A DNA stretch of 64,000 nucleotides from Hemileia vastatrix (lineage: Eukaryota; Basidiomycota; Pucciniomycetes; Pucciniales; Zaghouaniaceae): contig JASXTE010000001.1 in NCBI GenBank assembly GCA_030280995.1, forward strand, positions 10,201,001-10,265,000. Direction: 5' to 3'. Position numbers and translations under genes: made by a program. Below are positions 11,494-23,939 of this stretch, one piece after another. Every line of letters starts with the position of its first letter. The first letter of the stretch is position 1. The notes under the pieces are model-generated. The model saw nothing but the letters and a program-made list of their open reading frames with translations. It was not told where the DNA came from and did not search any database.

Positions 11494-14400
11494 ATTATAA
11501 ATCAAAACATATGCCTATAATCTCTGAGAATTGGAGAGGTTATGGCTCTGTTTTGTCCCCCATTGGTAAATACAAAGCCACAGTATTTTTAAAATATAAC
11601 CATGGTTTTCTAAGAGCTATATGTGATTTTGTTTTCATGAAAAATGATAATTTGAGTAGTTGGTTCATTGTGGGAAATGAAATTTTAACCAAATATGGCA
11701 TAAAATTAGATCCTTAAAACCAATGCTTCAGAATGGGGATGAACGGGAAGAGAAAATTTAATATTTCCTCCCCCAAGAAATTATTAAAACCAGGATTTAA
11801 CACATGTCATTCTTTAGTTCAATATAAAGGAAGATCTACAAAAGAAATGCCTGCCCTTGTGTCTGAAATTGACAATTCTTCTTTTAGAGAACAACTTTCT
11901 GGTGAGGATAATGATTCCATCAATAAATTGATAAAATCTTTTCCTATGGCCTTTTCTCATGGGTCACATGAATTAGGATTGGTAAAAGATGAAATGAAGC
12001 TTTCATTATCTTGCCCATTAACTGAAATACCACCTATTTTAAAGAAGAAGCCTTATCCTGCTTCTCCCACAAAGAGAAAAGATATTGAAGACAATATCTC
12101 TACCCTTTTACAAATGAATATTATTGAAAAGGTAGTTGAAACACCTAAACATTGTGTTATCTCACCTGTTATAATTTCTTATGAGAAAGATAAAGCAAGG
12201 CTAGGTGGTGATTATAGAGCATTGAACACTTATACTGTTGATGATATTTATCCTTTACCCACAATTAGCTCTATACATGCTACCCTACAAGTTGCTAATT
12301 ATATCAGCTGTTTGGATGGTAACAAGGGATATCATCAGGTACCTGTTGAGAAGAATTCCCATAATTTTCTGATGATTGCTACTCATATGGGTATTTATAA
12401 GTATATTAGGATGCCATTTGGTCCTAAAAATGCCCCTTCAGTTTTTCAAAAAGTTATGGATAACACATTCCATCAAGAAATAATTGAAAGATGGCTGATG
12501 GTTTATATTGATGATATCATCATATTCTCAAAAACATTCAAGAACCATCTTATACACCTGTGTAAAGTGTTCCATAAGATGGATGAGATAAATATGACAC
12601 TTGCTTTGATGAAATGCAAATTTGGTTTTCATTCCTTAAAAGTGCTTGGTCATGTTGCCTCAGGTTTACAGATATGTGTTGAACAAAACAAAGTGACAGA
12701 CATACAACAGGTGAAAGCTCCTACCACAGTTAGAGAGCTCCAGAGATTTTTAGGAATGTGTGGATATTATAGACAGTACATTAAAAATTACCAAGTCATA
12801 TAATTACCCCTTACCCAATTGACTAGGAAAGATGTTGCTTTTTTCTGGAATAGTGAAAGACAAAGAGCTTTTGACACTATGAAACATTTATTGATGTCAG
12901 AACCAAAATTTGCTTTACCTAAATATAATCAACCATTTGTTTTATACACTGATTCAAGTTTTATTGGTCTTGGTGCTGCCCTCCATCAGAAACAAGTGAT
13001 GAATGATAAAGTATCAGAAGTAGTAATTTGTTATATCTCAAGAACCTTGAGAAATAGTGAATTGAAATATGGTGCCACTCAACTAGAGGTTTTAGCAGTA
13101 GTGTGGGCTCTAGAGAAGCTACATTATTACCTTGATGACCAGAAATTTGAACTTGTCACTGACTTCAGTGCAGTTAAATCCCTATTAAACTTGAAAACAC
13201 CTAACAGACATATGTTAAGATGGCAGCTGGCTGTTCAAGAATACAGAGGGAGAATGACAATAATTCATAGGGCTGGTATGGTTCACGCAAATGTGGATAT
13301 TTTATCAAGGTTAGCTTTTCCAAATGATGACTCAAATCCTGAATATGATCCTGAAGATGAAATTATTCATGTTAATGGGATATATGTGGTTGATATGGAG
13401 GAAGAGCTATTACAGCTTATTCTGGATTCATATGATAAGTACACTAACTTAAGAAAGTTATGTACCATATTAAATGATCCAAAAAATGCTTCAATACCAG
13501 CATTAATTAAAACCCTTCCACCAAAGTACCAGAAGGCTTTGGAAAAAGGTAAATTTTCAATTGATGAAGGATATCTATATTATAGAAGAAATTTGAGTAA
13601 TTTTATTTTTATTCCTACTTCTATGAAAGAGATCATCTTGAAAATTTGTCATGATGACATATTGGCTGGACATTTGGATCTTGAAAAAACAATGATCAGA
13701 ATTAAAAACACTGCTTGGTGGGTTAATATGTCTGAAGACACCAAAATATATGTTGAATCCTGTGATTCTTGCCAAAAATCAAAAAGATTGACTGGTAAAA
13801 GAGCTGGATTAATGCAACATATTGAACCTCCTGATGCACCATGGCAGATAATAAACATGGACTTTGTAACAAGATTACCCATTTCTGGGAAAGACAGTTA
13901 TAAATCTTGTTGGGTTATTGTGGACAGATTCACAAAAATGTGTAAATTTATCCCCACCCACAAGGATTTTTCCACCAAAGAATTAGCCTTCTTGTAGTGG
14001 TCTCATATGTTTAATAATTCTGGTTTTCCTAAGGCCATAATCTCTGGCAGGGACCCTAAATTCACTTCTGAATTTTGGATTTCTCTGATGGATGTTTGTG
14101 GTTGTGATCTGAAACTTTCTACTGCCCATCACCCCCAAACTGATGGATTAGCTGAAAGGATGATTCAGACCTCAGAGGACATGATAAGAAGGTATTTTGC
14201 CTTTGGACTTGAGTACAAAGACAATAACATGTTCACTCATGATTGGGCCACCTTACTTCCTGGTTTGGAATTTGCTTATAATTGCGCTGTTCATTCTGTT
14301 ACTCAAAGAAAGCCTTTTGAGCTCTGGCTTGGATATGTTCCAAATACTCCTGCCCAAATTCTCAATAATAAAATACCTAAATTGGATTAACATCCTGGTG

Positions 14401-14979
14401 TAAAATCTTTTCTTCAAATGCAACAACTTTGCAGAAGTCATGCTCAAAAATGTATTGAAAAAGCCTTTGAATATGAGAAGAAGAGATGGGAAAAATCCCA
14501 TAAAGAATACACTTTTAAGAAGGGTAATGAAGTACTGATTTCTAAAGTCCACTTCAATTTACAAGGTAATAACAAATTAAAAGACACATTTGTAGGTCCA
14601 CTTGTTGTCAGAAGAATGGTTGGTTATAATGCAGTTGAAGTTATATTGTATTCTCCATATGACAGTAAGCATCCTGTTTTTCCAATATCTCTTTCGAAAC
14701 CTTACACATCCAATAGTGACTTATTTCCCAAGAGGAGGGGAAGACCAAAAAATACCCCTAATGAGATCACTGAGATAGCAGAAATTGATAAGATTCTAAA
14801 TGATAGAATAGTTACTGCTGAAAAAGGTACAGAATACTTATTGAGATTCAAGAATAAATTATCTGAATATGATTCTTGGATACCTGGGAAAGAGATATCT
14901 AATCTTCCTACTCTGCTAAAGAAATATAAAAAGAAAAAATCATAGCATTTATTATTATTATTTTTTTAGAGTTAGGGAG

Positions 14980-15778
14980 TGTCAGCCAGGCTGCTAGACT
15001 CACCCAGTAAAATAATTAATTATTTCTTGGGATGAAGCCATGCCTTTTTTATTTTCTATTTATTAATTATTTCATTTTATTTTATTTACTTTAAATTTAC
15101 TTGTCATAAATTAACTAATTACAAAAAAGTAAAATTAGTAAATAATTAAAAATCAATATTATTTGTCCCTCATATTTCATTTCCCAACACCATGCTCAAT
15201 GACAGGTTGAGAGAAATGAATATTAGTGTTAAAATTAAAATAATTATATACTAGAAATTCAAACTACCTATTTAAAAATGACACTTACAGTAATTTTTAA
15301 ATAAACCAATTTATTTCTGACATATACAGAAAATACATATTTTTAACACATTCTTTCTAGAAAAACCTTATTATTTTAAAATACTTTTCTGGAATATTCT
15401 TCTTCTTCTCTCATACTCCTGTATATAGGATATTTTTCCTCTGTTATTTGTCTCTCTCTTGCCTATATAAGGCCTCCCTTTTCTGTTTGTTTTGATTCAT
15501 TCCTTACTTACTTACTTATTTTATTAAATTATTTAAATCAAAATATTTATTAATATTATTTATTATTTCAGTAATTAAAATATAGTAGTTCTAAATTATA
15601 AGTCATAATAATAATTATAAAAAATTTTACCTCTTAAAATTTGAGTAAACAAAATAAAAGAAACATATGTACCTTTGACTTTGAAAACCCCAAAATCCAC
15701 CTATCTCCACTGTTGGACCTCTGTTAAAAATCTTTTAGACCATCAAAACCCTTCAAAAATTTCCTTACCTTGCTTACA
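14980..15778 (+). repeat. 3' LTR of Gypsy-1 (about 799 bp)
   Basis: The LTR begins TGTCAGCCAGGCTGCTAGAC right after a purine-rich tract (AGAGTTAGGGAG) that fits a polypurine tract. It resembles the solo LTR at 22488-23285: same start, same AATAATTAATTATTT segment, a CTATATAAGGCCT promoter-like box near 15465, and a shared TACCTCTTAAAATTTGAG near the end. I place the end at TTACA, 15778, because that gives 799 bp against 798 bp for the solo copy. The end base is less certain than the start. Confidence 0.75.
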
Positions 15779-18217
15779 GAAAACAAATCTGTCATCAAGG
15801 CTCTTTCAATATCATCTTCAACTACTTGCAACTCCATTGTCTATGCCCCAGAGCAGCTACTTTTGACACCCTTTTAAGTGCAAATCCCCTATTATGTCTT
15901 ATAATTTGATGGCGGCCTAGCCATATTTGAATCACTGGAAGGAGAGTAGCTAACAAGCTGGTCAATTGATTTCACCCCATGGCTTCTTCAGTTGAGTCCT
16001 TCCTCTGATTTCACCCACAAATTGCTTCTATCTCATGATTCAAGTTGCACATTAGATTACATTCAAAAATATTCTACTCTTCTTCCCTTCCAGTGACACA
16101 CTTAGTAAACACAGATGTCATTTTAGACCATCCTATATTTTTAAAGTTCTAACCAGCCTCCCAGAGTGCACACCACATCTTTTGTGAAATGCTGCTCTGG
16201 CTACTCTCCATTGAAACACTAGCTTTTTTGCTTCAAAGAAGTTGTTTTCTATCAGCCAGGCTATCTCAGGAGCCCAGAAAATTGTTATAATACATTAATG
16301 GAATCATTTAAAGGAATAAAATTATGTATTTTATGTAGTTATAATAAAATATTTGATTAAATAATAAAATTATATAAATATTTTATAAGTAAAATAATTA
16401 TCATATTTTATCATTAAGTAAAATTGTTTATTACATAAAAGATATTATATTCTATAAAATCTTGGCGCATTTTTTATGTATTTAATATTTCTAAATCAAT
16501 AATTTAATTATTTAAATTTATATTATAAGTGTAACAATAAATTTAACTTATAATGTAATTACAATTAAAATAATAAAATTTATATACTAAATACAACTTA
16601 TCATATATTATAATCCATAAATATTGGGCACTTTTTTGACCCTTAAGTGTGTCACTAAAATTACTAAATAAATTAAAAGCACTTATTTAATATAATAGAA
16701 TTAAATTCTCACTCTAAATAAGTTATATTATTAAATTAATTAATTTTTTCAATTCAATTGATTATTAAATTACTTGAAATAGTTAAACAATTAATAAAAT
16801 TCTCTTTATACAAAATCAAAATTTATTATATACATTTAGGTGTGAAAATAATTCTTTTTGCTTTAATTAAACCCTTTACATCTATTTGTAATACCAATTT
16901 TAGATTTTTTTCTCACAGTTCTCAGGTTTCATACTCACTTAGTTATTCATTATATTAATTGTTTTGTTTTGGGATTTTATGGTGGGAAAAATGGTTCCTT
17001 ATTCATGGGTTTAATTTAATGTTTCATCTTTTCTCCTTATTTTTGTATCTTTCAATTAAATTACTTTACTTGTTTGTTTCACATTACTATTTTCTTTGTA
17101 AATACAGTTGAGATTCCTCAGAGATTTTCTTGCCTATAAAAGGGCCTTGAAATTCCCCTTTTGTAATCATCACTTACATTACAAACATTTTAAATACTTA
17201 AAATACATTATTGTTATTTTTTATTAGTACTACAACTCTAATATGAAATCTCAATAATTAATCTAAGGTTGCTTTAATTTTATTAATAATAATACTTGTC
17301 AGCCACGCAGAGAAATCTTAACTTACTTAATTAAATATTTAAAAATAAAACCAAACCTCACTATTGTGTCATTCTTCATAAATTGTTGTTGGATCTATCT
17401 TCTTTGATTTAAATATTTTTAATTTATCATTTTTATTTCTTACTACCTTTTGTAATCCCACCTTTATTTCTTCCCTCTCATCCTCCTCATTTCCTCTTTT
17501 TTTTCTCCTTCTAGACAACTGGCCAATATTTTCCCTCTTTGTTTTCTTCGTACCCTTAAATCACCTGATATCCCAGAACATGTTCTTTTATTCTTCCCAC
17601 TTCATGCTAAGGAACACAAATTTTGTTTTTCAGAAGCCAAAAAAACTCAAAATACCCTTTACTACTTCTTGCTTCTTATCCCCTTCCCCAATCACACAAG
17701 ATTTGGCCTGTTTTTTTAATTAAATCAAATAGGTATCTCAACAATATACCAATTTCCCAGTACTTTTTCAATTCTGTTATTTCTTATAATTGCAATGTTT
17801 CTCTTCATATGCTACTTAACCCCTTTATGCACTTAGTTATCAATAGCTATCCATTTCTTCATGCCCTACGTTAAGTGAGATTGTATGAAACTATAAAATA
17901 AATCACCATTTTACAAATTGAACAAAGAAAATTATTATTCAAAAAATGGTCAATAATGCATCTATGGTAATTTTACAACTGTAATTTCAATATGAAAATT
18001 CACAAAAAAAAATACATATGATGTCTGCCACCTTTTATCTTCTGTGGGCTAATTGCCCTTGTGTGATCAAGACAGATGATGGTGTGGAGACCCAGAGACG
18101 AGAAAACTTAAATCATATGCATACTTGACTTTACATAAAAAAATTCTCATCACGTTTTTGACTTCAAGTTACTGCTAAACCAGAAAAACTTGCAATTTTC
18201 TTGCCACTTATTCCTAG
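15779..18217. other. AT-rich intergenic region, possible old LTR remnants, no gene seen
   Basis: No credible coding region on either strand. Near 16251 the sequence ATCAGCCAGGCTATCTC resembles the start of the Gypsy-1 LTR, and CCTATAAAAGGGCC near 17138 resembles its promoter box, so part of this may be a very diverged LTR. No matching end or target duplication was found. Confidence 0.5.
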
Positions 18218-18223
18218 CAAAAA

Positions 18224-18334
18224 TATAGAGACAGGATAAGATACACTACTCTGAGAGGAACCGGAGTTAAGTGTACGTTCCTCTACAGGGTTAAATACTA
18301 ACTTGCTAAGTACATATATTTTAAGTACATAACA
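18224..18334 (-). repeat. 3' LTR of Copia element (111 bp)
   Basis: Nearly identical to 23824-23934. It is preceded on - by a polypurine tract, CCAAAAGGAGGGGGG (plus 18335-18349), the expected second-strand primer. The similarity stops exactly at the CTATA end. Confidence 0.9.
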
Positions 18335-18425
18335 CCCCCCTCCTTTTGGAGTTAAAAAGAAAATCACACCAGTAAACAAACAAAAAAATTTGATAAAAAT
18401 AAGTCAAAATAGTAATATGAAAAAT

Positions 18426-21400
18426 TAATAAACGCATAATGTTTTTCTCTTTCCTAGCCACACATTTGCACCTATAGGCTTGGTTAGAAAGTCAGCTATT
18501 TGTAACGCAGATTACACCCAACTAATTTTGATCTTATTTTCCCTCAGTTGTTCATTTACAAAATAAAATGCCCTTTCAATATGTCTTGCCTGTTTGTCAC
18601 TCAAATTTTCAGTAGCTGTTACTATAGCTCCTTTGTTGTGGCAATACATTTGTGTTGGTTCAATGTCATTGGATAAATCTAGCAATAAATTTCTCAACCA
18701 CAGGACTTGGCATGTTGCATTTTCCAGAGAAATATATTCTGAGTCAAGTGAAGCTAGCGCAGCCATATATTGACGTTTGGATTGCCATAGAACCAGACAT
18801 CCATTTAAAAGTAGGATGTGTCCATTTGTTGATCGTTGGAATTCGCCACCCCATGTTGCATCTCAGTATTCTTCAGTAAAGATAGAACTACTAGTAGGAA
18901 AAAGATTTAGCTTTAAATCTTTAGTGAATTCAAGATAACAAATAAGTGATTAATAGCACACCACTCTTCAACACCAGTTGAAGACGCAAACTGTGCCAGG
19001 TAATTCACTGGGAATTCCAGGTCAGGTCTAGAGCCTGCAACCAAATAGCTGAAAGCTCCTATAATCAACAGAAACTTTGTTGAGGCATAGCTATTTTTGG
19101 TTTCTAAAGAAGAAATAGACATTTTTTTTGGAAGAGGAGAAGTTGCTTTCAATCCTCCATAGTTGAAATGGTGCGGAATAAAGATTGTCAAAGCGGGTTG
19201 AGATAATGAAAAGCCTTTGTTTGAATGCTCTATCTTGAGTCTAAATACTGATTTCAGACCATCAGTCCATTTAATTTTCATTTTTTCATTCAAATCAACT
19301 TCCATTTTTCTTAACATCTCTGCATCACTGCTAGTCACCACACCATCATCCACATGTACCCAAATAACTCCCAGACTATTACATTTTTTTAGTATATAGA
19401 AACTAGCATCTTGTTTACTACTTACATATCCCAGATCATGAAAAAAGGATGCAAGATGTTTCCACCAGCATCTGGCTGCTTTTTTCATACTGTACAGGGC
19501 CTTTTTAAGTCTACAAACTTGATGTGGGCTTCCATTTGAGAAACCTTCTTGATGTTTGACATAGATAGTCTCATCTAAATCACTGTGTAAATAAGCAGTG
19601 GTTATATCAAAAGATTTTACAACCCAATTATTCTTTGCACCTAAAACCAACATAACCCTATGGGAAACAAAAGTGGCTGTTTGTGCAAAAGTATCAGTAA
19701 AATCAGTCCCTTCCAGTTGTTTAAATCCTTGGACCACATAGAGTGCTTTATATCTTGACACACTGCCATCTTGATTCCTGTTCTTGGCAAACACCCATCA
19801 CACACCTAGGACATTAGCTCCTTCAGGTAGGTTAACGATGTCCCAGACTTCCATTGTATTCAGATTGGTCAATTCCTCCTCACAAGCCAACTTCCACTTT
19901 TCCGCATCTGGACATTTACATGCCTGTGTGTAAGTTTTCAGGAGTTGTTCTGATAAGGACTGGGCATTTGCTCCAATATGATCTACCAAGGCATCCTGTG
20001 CAGCAACCATTTCTTCTGCAGAAAAATCACCAAGGATCAGCCTGTTCAGAATGTGCAATAGTGAACCTTTCTGTACTTTATTGGGAGAAAGTGGAGTTGT
20101 AGACACAGAAATGTCCCCTGGGAATTCAGCCATGGCGAATGAAACAACTTTGCCCATTTCTGGGTGCCAAAAAATCCAGCCATTACCTCCATTAGCAAAA
20201 CCAACCACTCAACAATGGAGGCTTCTATGGTCCAGCTTATTTTGTTTTTCTTTTGGAATATGCACATAATCCCATTCTCCAAAAATTCTGAAATTACCCA
20301 GGGACAGTTTTTTATCAAAGATTAACTTGTATGGTGTCTTGACATTTGTGTTAACATTTGGAAGTCTGTTGTGAATGTATGATGCCCACAAGTAAGCAAA
20401 GCCCCACATGTTTGTCTCCAAACCACTTCCAACTAGTATAGCTCAAGCCATATCACCTATGGTCCTGTTGAATCTTTCAGCCATTCCATTTTTTTCATGA
20501 TAGTATGGCATGGAATGTTTGTGAATGATACCAGCTGAGTTCAGAAAAATGATAAAACATTTGTTATAACATTCATTTCCATTTTCTGTGCATAGGAATT
20601 TGATTTTCTTTTCAGTGACATTCTCCAATCTGTTTTTGAATGCAATGAATGCATCTAGAATTTCAGTTTTGGATTTGATGATATGCACTTTGCCATATGT
20701 CAAAAATTGTTCCTGGAAAAGAAAAGCATACACTTCCCGTTGGAAGATATATCTGGAAGGGGGCCTACCACATCAGAAACTACAAGTTCCATGAATTCGA
20801 ACTCACAATTGGATAAAACTGTAGTTTGATGTCGAGTTCCTTTTGCCACTTTGCACAAATTGCAAAAGAAATTTTCATCTGGAATATCACCACAAAACTG
20901 TACTTTCAAAATGGGCATTAATATTTGTATGCTTGTGTGACCTAGATGTCGATTCCAGAACAAAAGAGAATTCGGTTTAGCTGGAGGATAGTGAACTTTT
21001 GAATTTTCTGGTTAGGGAACAAAAGGGGCCATTGACACATGAGACAAAGATGTAACCAAACAGTCTACATTTCTTTTACTAGGAGATAGAGAAATATCAT
21101 TTTTTTGTATATTTATATTGTTTTTATCTACAAATTTTTTTATTTTAATAAACCATTTTTGTTTTTCATGAAAGATAACTGCTATAAATAGAGGAATAGA
21201 ATCTTTATAGATTACAGCATTGTTATTGGAGTCAAAACGCATTTCATAACCCTTGTTAAAAAGATCATATAATGAAATTAGGGTGTGTTGTGCCTTGTCA
21301 CAATAAAACACATCATTTAACACAACTATTTCTCCTTTGATTCCGGATATAAGCATGTCACCATAACTGGTAATGAAAGCAGGGGAACCATCAGTTGCCA

Positions 21401-21965
21401 CATTAACTTTTATAGGGGATATCTTTTTGAAGTTAAGTAGGAGACCTACATTTCCTGTAACATGATGTGTGGCTCCTGAATCAAGCACACCAACATCTAA
21501 TTCCAGCAAATGACCCGCAAGCCATTCATCTTTCCCTAAATACACACCGTCCATTGTTGTAGCTAATGCTTCAATGGTGGCAGGATCCAATTCAGTAAAA
21601 CATGTGGATGAATATGATGGGATTTTGTTTCTTGATCTCTTTCCCTGTTGAATTAGTTTCTCCATAATGGGTCTTGCTAGTTTTAGTTTTGCCTCTCTCA
21701 ACACCCAGACTTCAGCATTGAAGGCAGGACAATCTGGGTTATATAGACAAGAGGAGGAGAAATGTTTGGTACAGGAACAGGTGAAACAGGTGTTTTCTTT
21801 TGGTTGTGCATATGGAGGATGGTACAAATCCATTTTTCCTTTTCTGAAGGCAAGGGCATGTACATTAGTACTCAAAGCAGTAGACATGGGAACATTGCTC
21901 GCAATTGTAATCGCTGAAGCTGCATTATTTAGTGCCTTTATCATTGAATCATTGGATGGTTGACT
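18426..21965 (-). pseudogene. Copia pol: zinc knuckle, protease, integrase, RT, RNase H
   Basis: The reading starts with a cysteine-rich knuckle-like segment (CFTCSCTKHFSSSC near 21780) and the protease motif LDSGATHHVTGN near 21480. Integrase has the zinc region (HLGHTSI, CNLCKVAKG) and the core end MAERFNRTIGDM near 20460. Reverse transcriptase has FAKNRNQDGSVSRYKA, DITTAYLHSDLDETIYV and the catalytic VDDG near 19340. RNase H (18766-18440) ends with the hallmark ADFLTKP. Stops lie at 21012, 20443, 20209, 19798 and 18512, and there is a frameshift near 20735. At three stops (20443, 20209, 19798) the family normally has Arg, so CGA to TGA is likely. Confidence 0.9.
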
Positions 21966-22043
21966 GGTGACGGATTGTGTCTTAAAATGACAATTTATGG
22001 CATGGAAAATTTTGTTTGCATTATTTGGTAAAAAAACATGTGC

Positions 22044-23653
22044 CTAAACAGATTTCTCCATATCATCAGAGAAAGAAAAATTTGAACGCTTAATCTTTTG
22101 AAGGATAGAATCTACTTTTGAATGGTGTGAAGACATATCAGTGAAAGATTCCATGCAAATGGCAATCAGCTCTCTGAACAACAAAGCATGGGAATTATAG
22201 GTTGAAGCTTTGAATTTATTTTCCAGTGTTTGGAAAGCAGTATAGCAGGATGAATCCTCATCAATTTTGGCTTGAAGTTTTCCAGGAATCAAATTGAAAA
22301 TGATGGTCCATCCAAGTTGATCCTCAAATTTCATAATTGGTGTGGTCAAACTAACATTGGTGGTGGCATATCTGGTTGAACCTACCCACTGTTTCATGGT
22401 AACAAGAGTGAGTTTTTGCCAATCTTGCCAGTTGGAACCTTTGTCATCAAGCTTATCTATCTTAGTGGAAATATTGAACACTCTACCTGTCAGCCAGGCT
22501 ACTAGACTTACCCGGTAAAATAATTAATTATTTTACTGAGTTGAAGCCACGCCTTTCTTCTTAATAATATTTATTTATTTATTTACTTAAGTAGTACTTA
22601 CAATTAACTAAAGTTAAGTACAATAAGTAGTATAAATAAATAATATAAATAAAATGTCCCTTACAATTTTACTCCCTAACACCGTGCTCAAAAGTATATG
22701 TCAAAGGGAGTAAAATTAATAATAAATTTATAATATAAAAACTTTAAAACAATTATATTACCTCAGTGAGAGATCTGTAATCCCATGAAAGTAATGTAAT
22801 TGATTATTTATTGTGTAATAATTGTGACAGTCCAAGGAATTCAAACTTTGTTGCTAATAAATTTGATGCCCTTGTTGATGTACTAATTTATTACTTTCTT
22901 ATGTCATTTATGTACTCCTTTTTCTTGTCATTCTTTTCTCTCACACTCACAGTAGACGGTGTAAATTCCTTACATTTTATTTTCTCATATTTTGTCTATA
23001 AAAGGCCTCTGATTTTGTGCTTTTCAAACCATTCTTTTTATCACCTTACTTTATTATTACTATTTACAACACAATACTTATTTTTATATTTTATCACATT
23101 AGTAGTTACAAGAGCGTAATTCTAATCAATAAATTATATCAATATTTAAAACCTACCTCTTATATTTGAGTAACAAATCACTTAGATTAAGAAATACGTA
23201 CAAATTTTTGAGAGTTCATTTAAATCCTTAAAATCCTTGTAGAAACTTCGTACCAAATCTTCTAGACCAAAAGCGTACCTTGACACTACCCATGTAGATG
23301 TGACTTAGTTCACCACAATAGTTATCAGGTGGGGAAAGATTGGCCAAAGACATTGGAAGTTCAGAAGATGGGCTCGAGGGTTTGGACAGAGGGTGAGATT
23401 CAGGTGTGACTGCCCGAGGAGTGGAAGAAGATCTGGGTGAAGATTCACAGGATGAGAATGGTTCTGGGGTGGGGTCAGGGGTATAGAGAGGGGTTTCTTC
23501 TTCTTCAGAAGGGAGTGGTGGTGACAAAGATGATGGCATCGGGTCAGGTAAGACAGAGGGTTTACTCTCCCGTTGAAGGAAAGGACGATCACGTTGTAAT
23601 TTAGGTTTTGGTTTAAAAGGGTCGGGAGTGTTGATACGTGGGGGAGGGTTCAT
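22044..23653 (-). pseudogene. Copia gag, split by solo LTR
   Basis: Starts at ATG 23653 with a Pro/Ser/Arg-rich N-terminus (MNPPPRINTPDPFKPKPK) down to 23286. The solo LTR 22488-23285 interrupts it. If the LTR and one CTACC copy are removed, the frame continues YMGRVFNISTKIDKL into a Copia-type gag core (NWQDWQKLTLVTMKQW, then LIPGKLQAKIDED) down to 22044. There an in-frame TAG (reading V-stop-A) ends it, and the same frame continues beyond into the pol region. Confidence 0.88.
22488..23285. mobile_element. Solo LTR (798 bp) of the Gypsy-1 family inside Copia gag
   Basis: Begins TGTCAGCCAGGCTACTAGAC and ends TACCTTGACA, so the ends are TGTCA and TGACA. A perfect duplication CTACC flanks it (22483-22487 and 23286-23290). 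It resembles the Gypsy-1 LTR at 14980-15778. With no internal sequence it is a product of recombination between the two LTRs of one element. Its removal restores the gag frame. Confidence 0.93.
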
Positions 23654-23813
23654 TTGATTAGGATGATTGAGATGAAGTTGGTGTGGATGATGTTAATGCT
23701 ATCTGAGCGGGGTTCAAGAGGAAAAAAAAAAACTCAGACAAAAAAAAGGAATACAATACTTTCGAGTGTGACTAGCACAGTACGGCAAGGGATCTGCGTC
23801 AATAAGCGGGATA

Positions 23814-23823
23814 GCCCATAACC
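23814..23823 (-). promoter_or_regulatory. Primer-binding site complementary to initiator tRNA-Met anticodon arm
   Basis: On - the LTR is followed directly by GGTTATGGGC, the complement of GCCCAUAACC in the anticodon arm of eukaryotic initiator tRNA-Met. Priming by an internal fragment of this tRNA is known for Drosophila copia. The match is by recall of the conserved tRNA sequence, not by a search. Confidence 0.7.
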
Positions 23824-23934
23824 TATAGAGACAGGATCAGATACACTACTCCGAGAGGAACCGGAGTTAAGTGTATGTGCCTCTACAGGTTTAAATACTA
23901 ACTTGCTAAGTACATATAGTTTAAGTACATAACA
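23824..23934 (-). repeat. 5' LTR of Copia element (111 bp)
   Basis: Partner of 18224-18334. Unusually short for an LTR. On - it runs straight into the primer-binding site at 23814-23823. Confidence 0.9.
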
Positions 23935-23939
23935 CAAAA

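Larger units (their letters stand above)
2971..14945 (+). pseudogene. Gypsy-1 pol (PR-RT-RH-IN-chromo-like), split by nested element
   Basis: Pol starts in the -1 frame with the aspartic protease motif VVLDSGAGG near 2995-3030, then meets two stop codons before the nested insertion at 3070. It resumes at 11499 in the same frame. Reverse transcriptase (about 11950-12640) shows RMPFGPKNAPSVFQ near 12410 and the catalytic YIDD near 12510. RNase H begins with YTDSS near 12945. Integrase (about 13640-14400) has the H-x6-H plus CDSC zinc motif and core motifs ending in the GLAERMIQT helix. The C-terminal tail to 14945 ends in a chromodomain-like segment with a W-I-P motif. In-frame stops at about 11715, 12801, 13995 and 14388 show it is dead. 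Confidence 0.88.
1..15778 (+). mobile_element. Gypsy-1: decayed Ty3/Gypsy LTR retrotransposon, 5' end outside window
   Basis: Order on + is leader repeats, gag, protease, reverse transcriptase, RNase H, integrase with HHCC and DDE regions, C-terminal chromodomain-like tail, then a 3' LTR. The internal region is interrupted at 3070-11493 by a younger retrotransposon. Joining the flanks across the ATTAT duplication keeps the pol reading frame, which shows the interruption was a simple insertion. The coding region has several nonsense codons and frameshifts, so the copy is dead. The left LTR lies outside the window. Confidence 0.9.
18224..23934 (-). mobile_element. Ty1/Copia retrotransposon with 111-bp LTRs, interrupted by a solo Gypsy LTR
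   Basis: Two 111-bp LTRs, 18224-18334 and 23824-23934, begin (on -) TGTTATGTACTTAAA and end CTGTCTCTATA. A CAAAA duplication flanks the pair (18218-18222 with one extra A, and 23935-23939). On - the order is LTR, PBS, gag, protease, integrase, RT, RNase H, polypurine tract, LTR, which is the Copia order. A 798-bp solo LTR sits in gag. Several in-frame stops and one frameshift inactivate the element. Without the insertion it would be about 4.9 kb. Confidence 0.93.

Noticed and set aside
16251..17300. Possible third LTR of the Gypsy-1 family (start near 16251, promoter-like box near 17138)
   Set aside because: Only short similarities; no end, no target duplication, and the region is AT-rich enough for chance matches.
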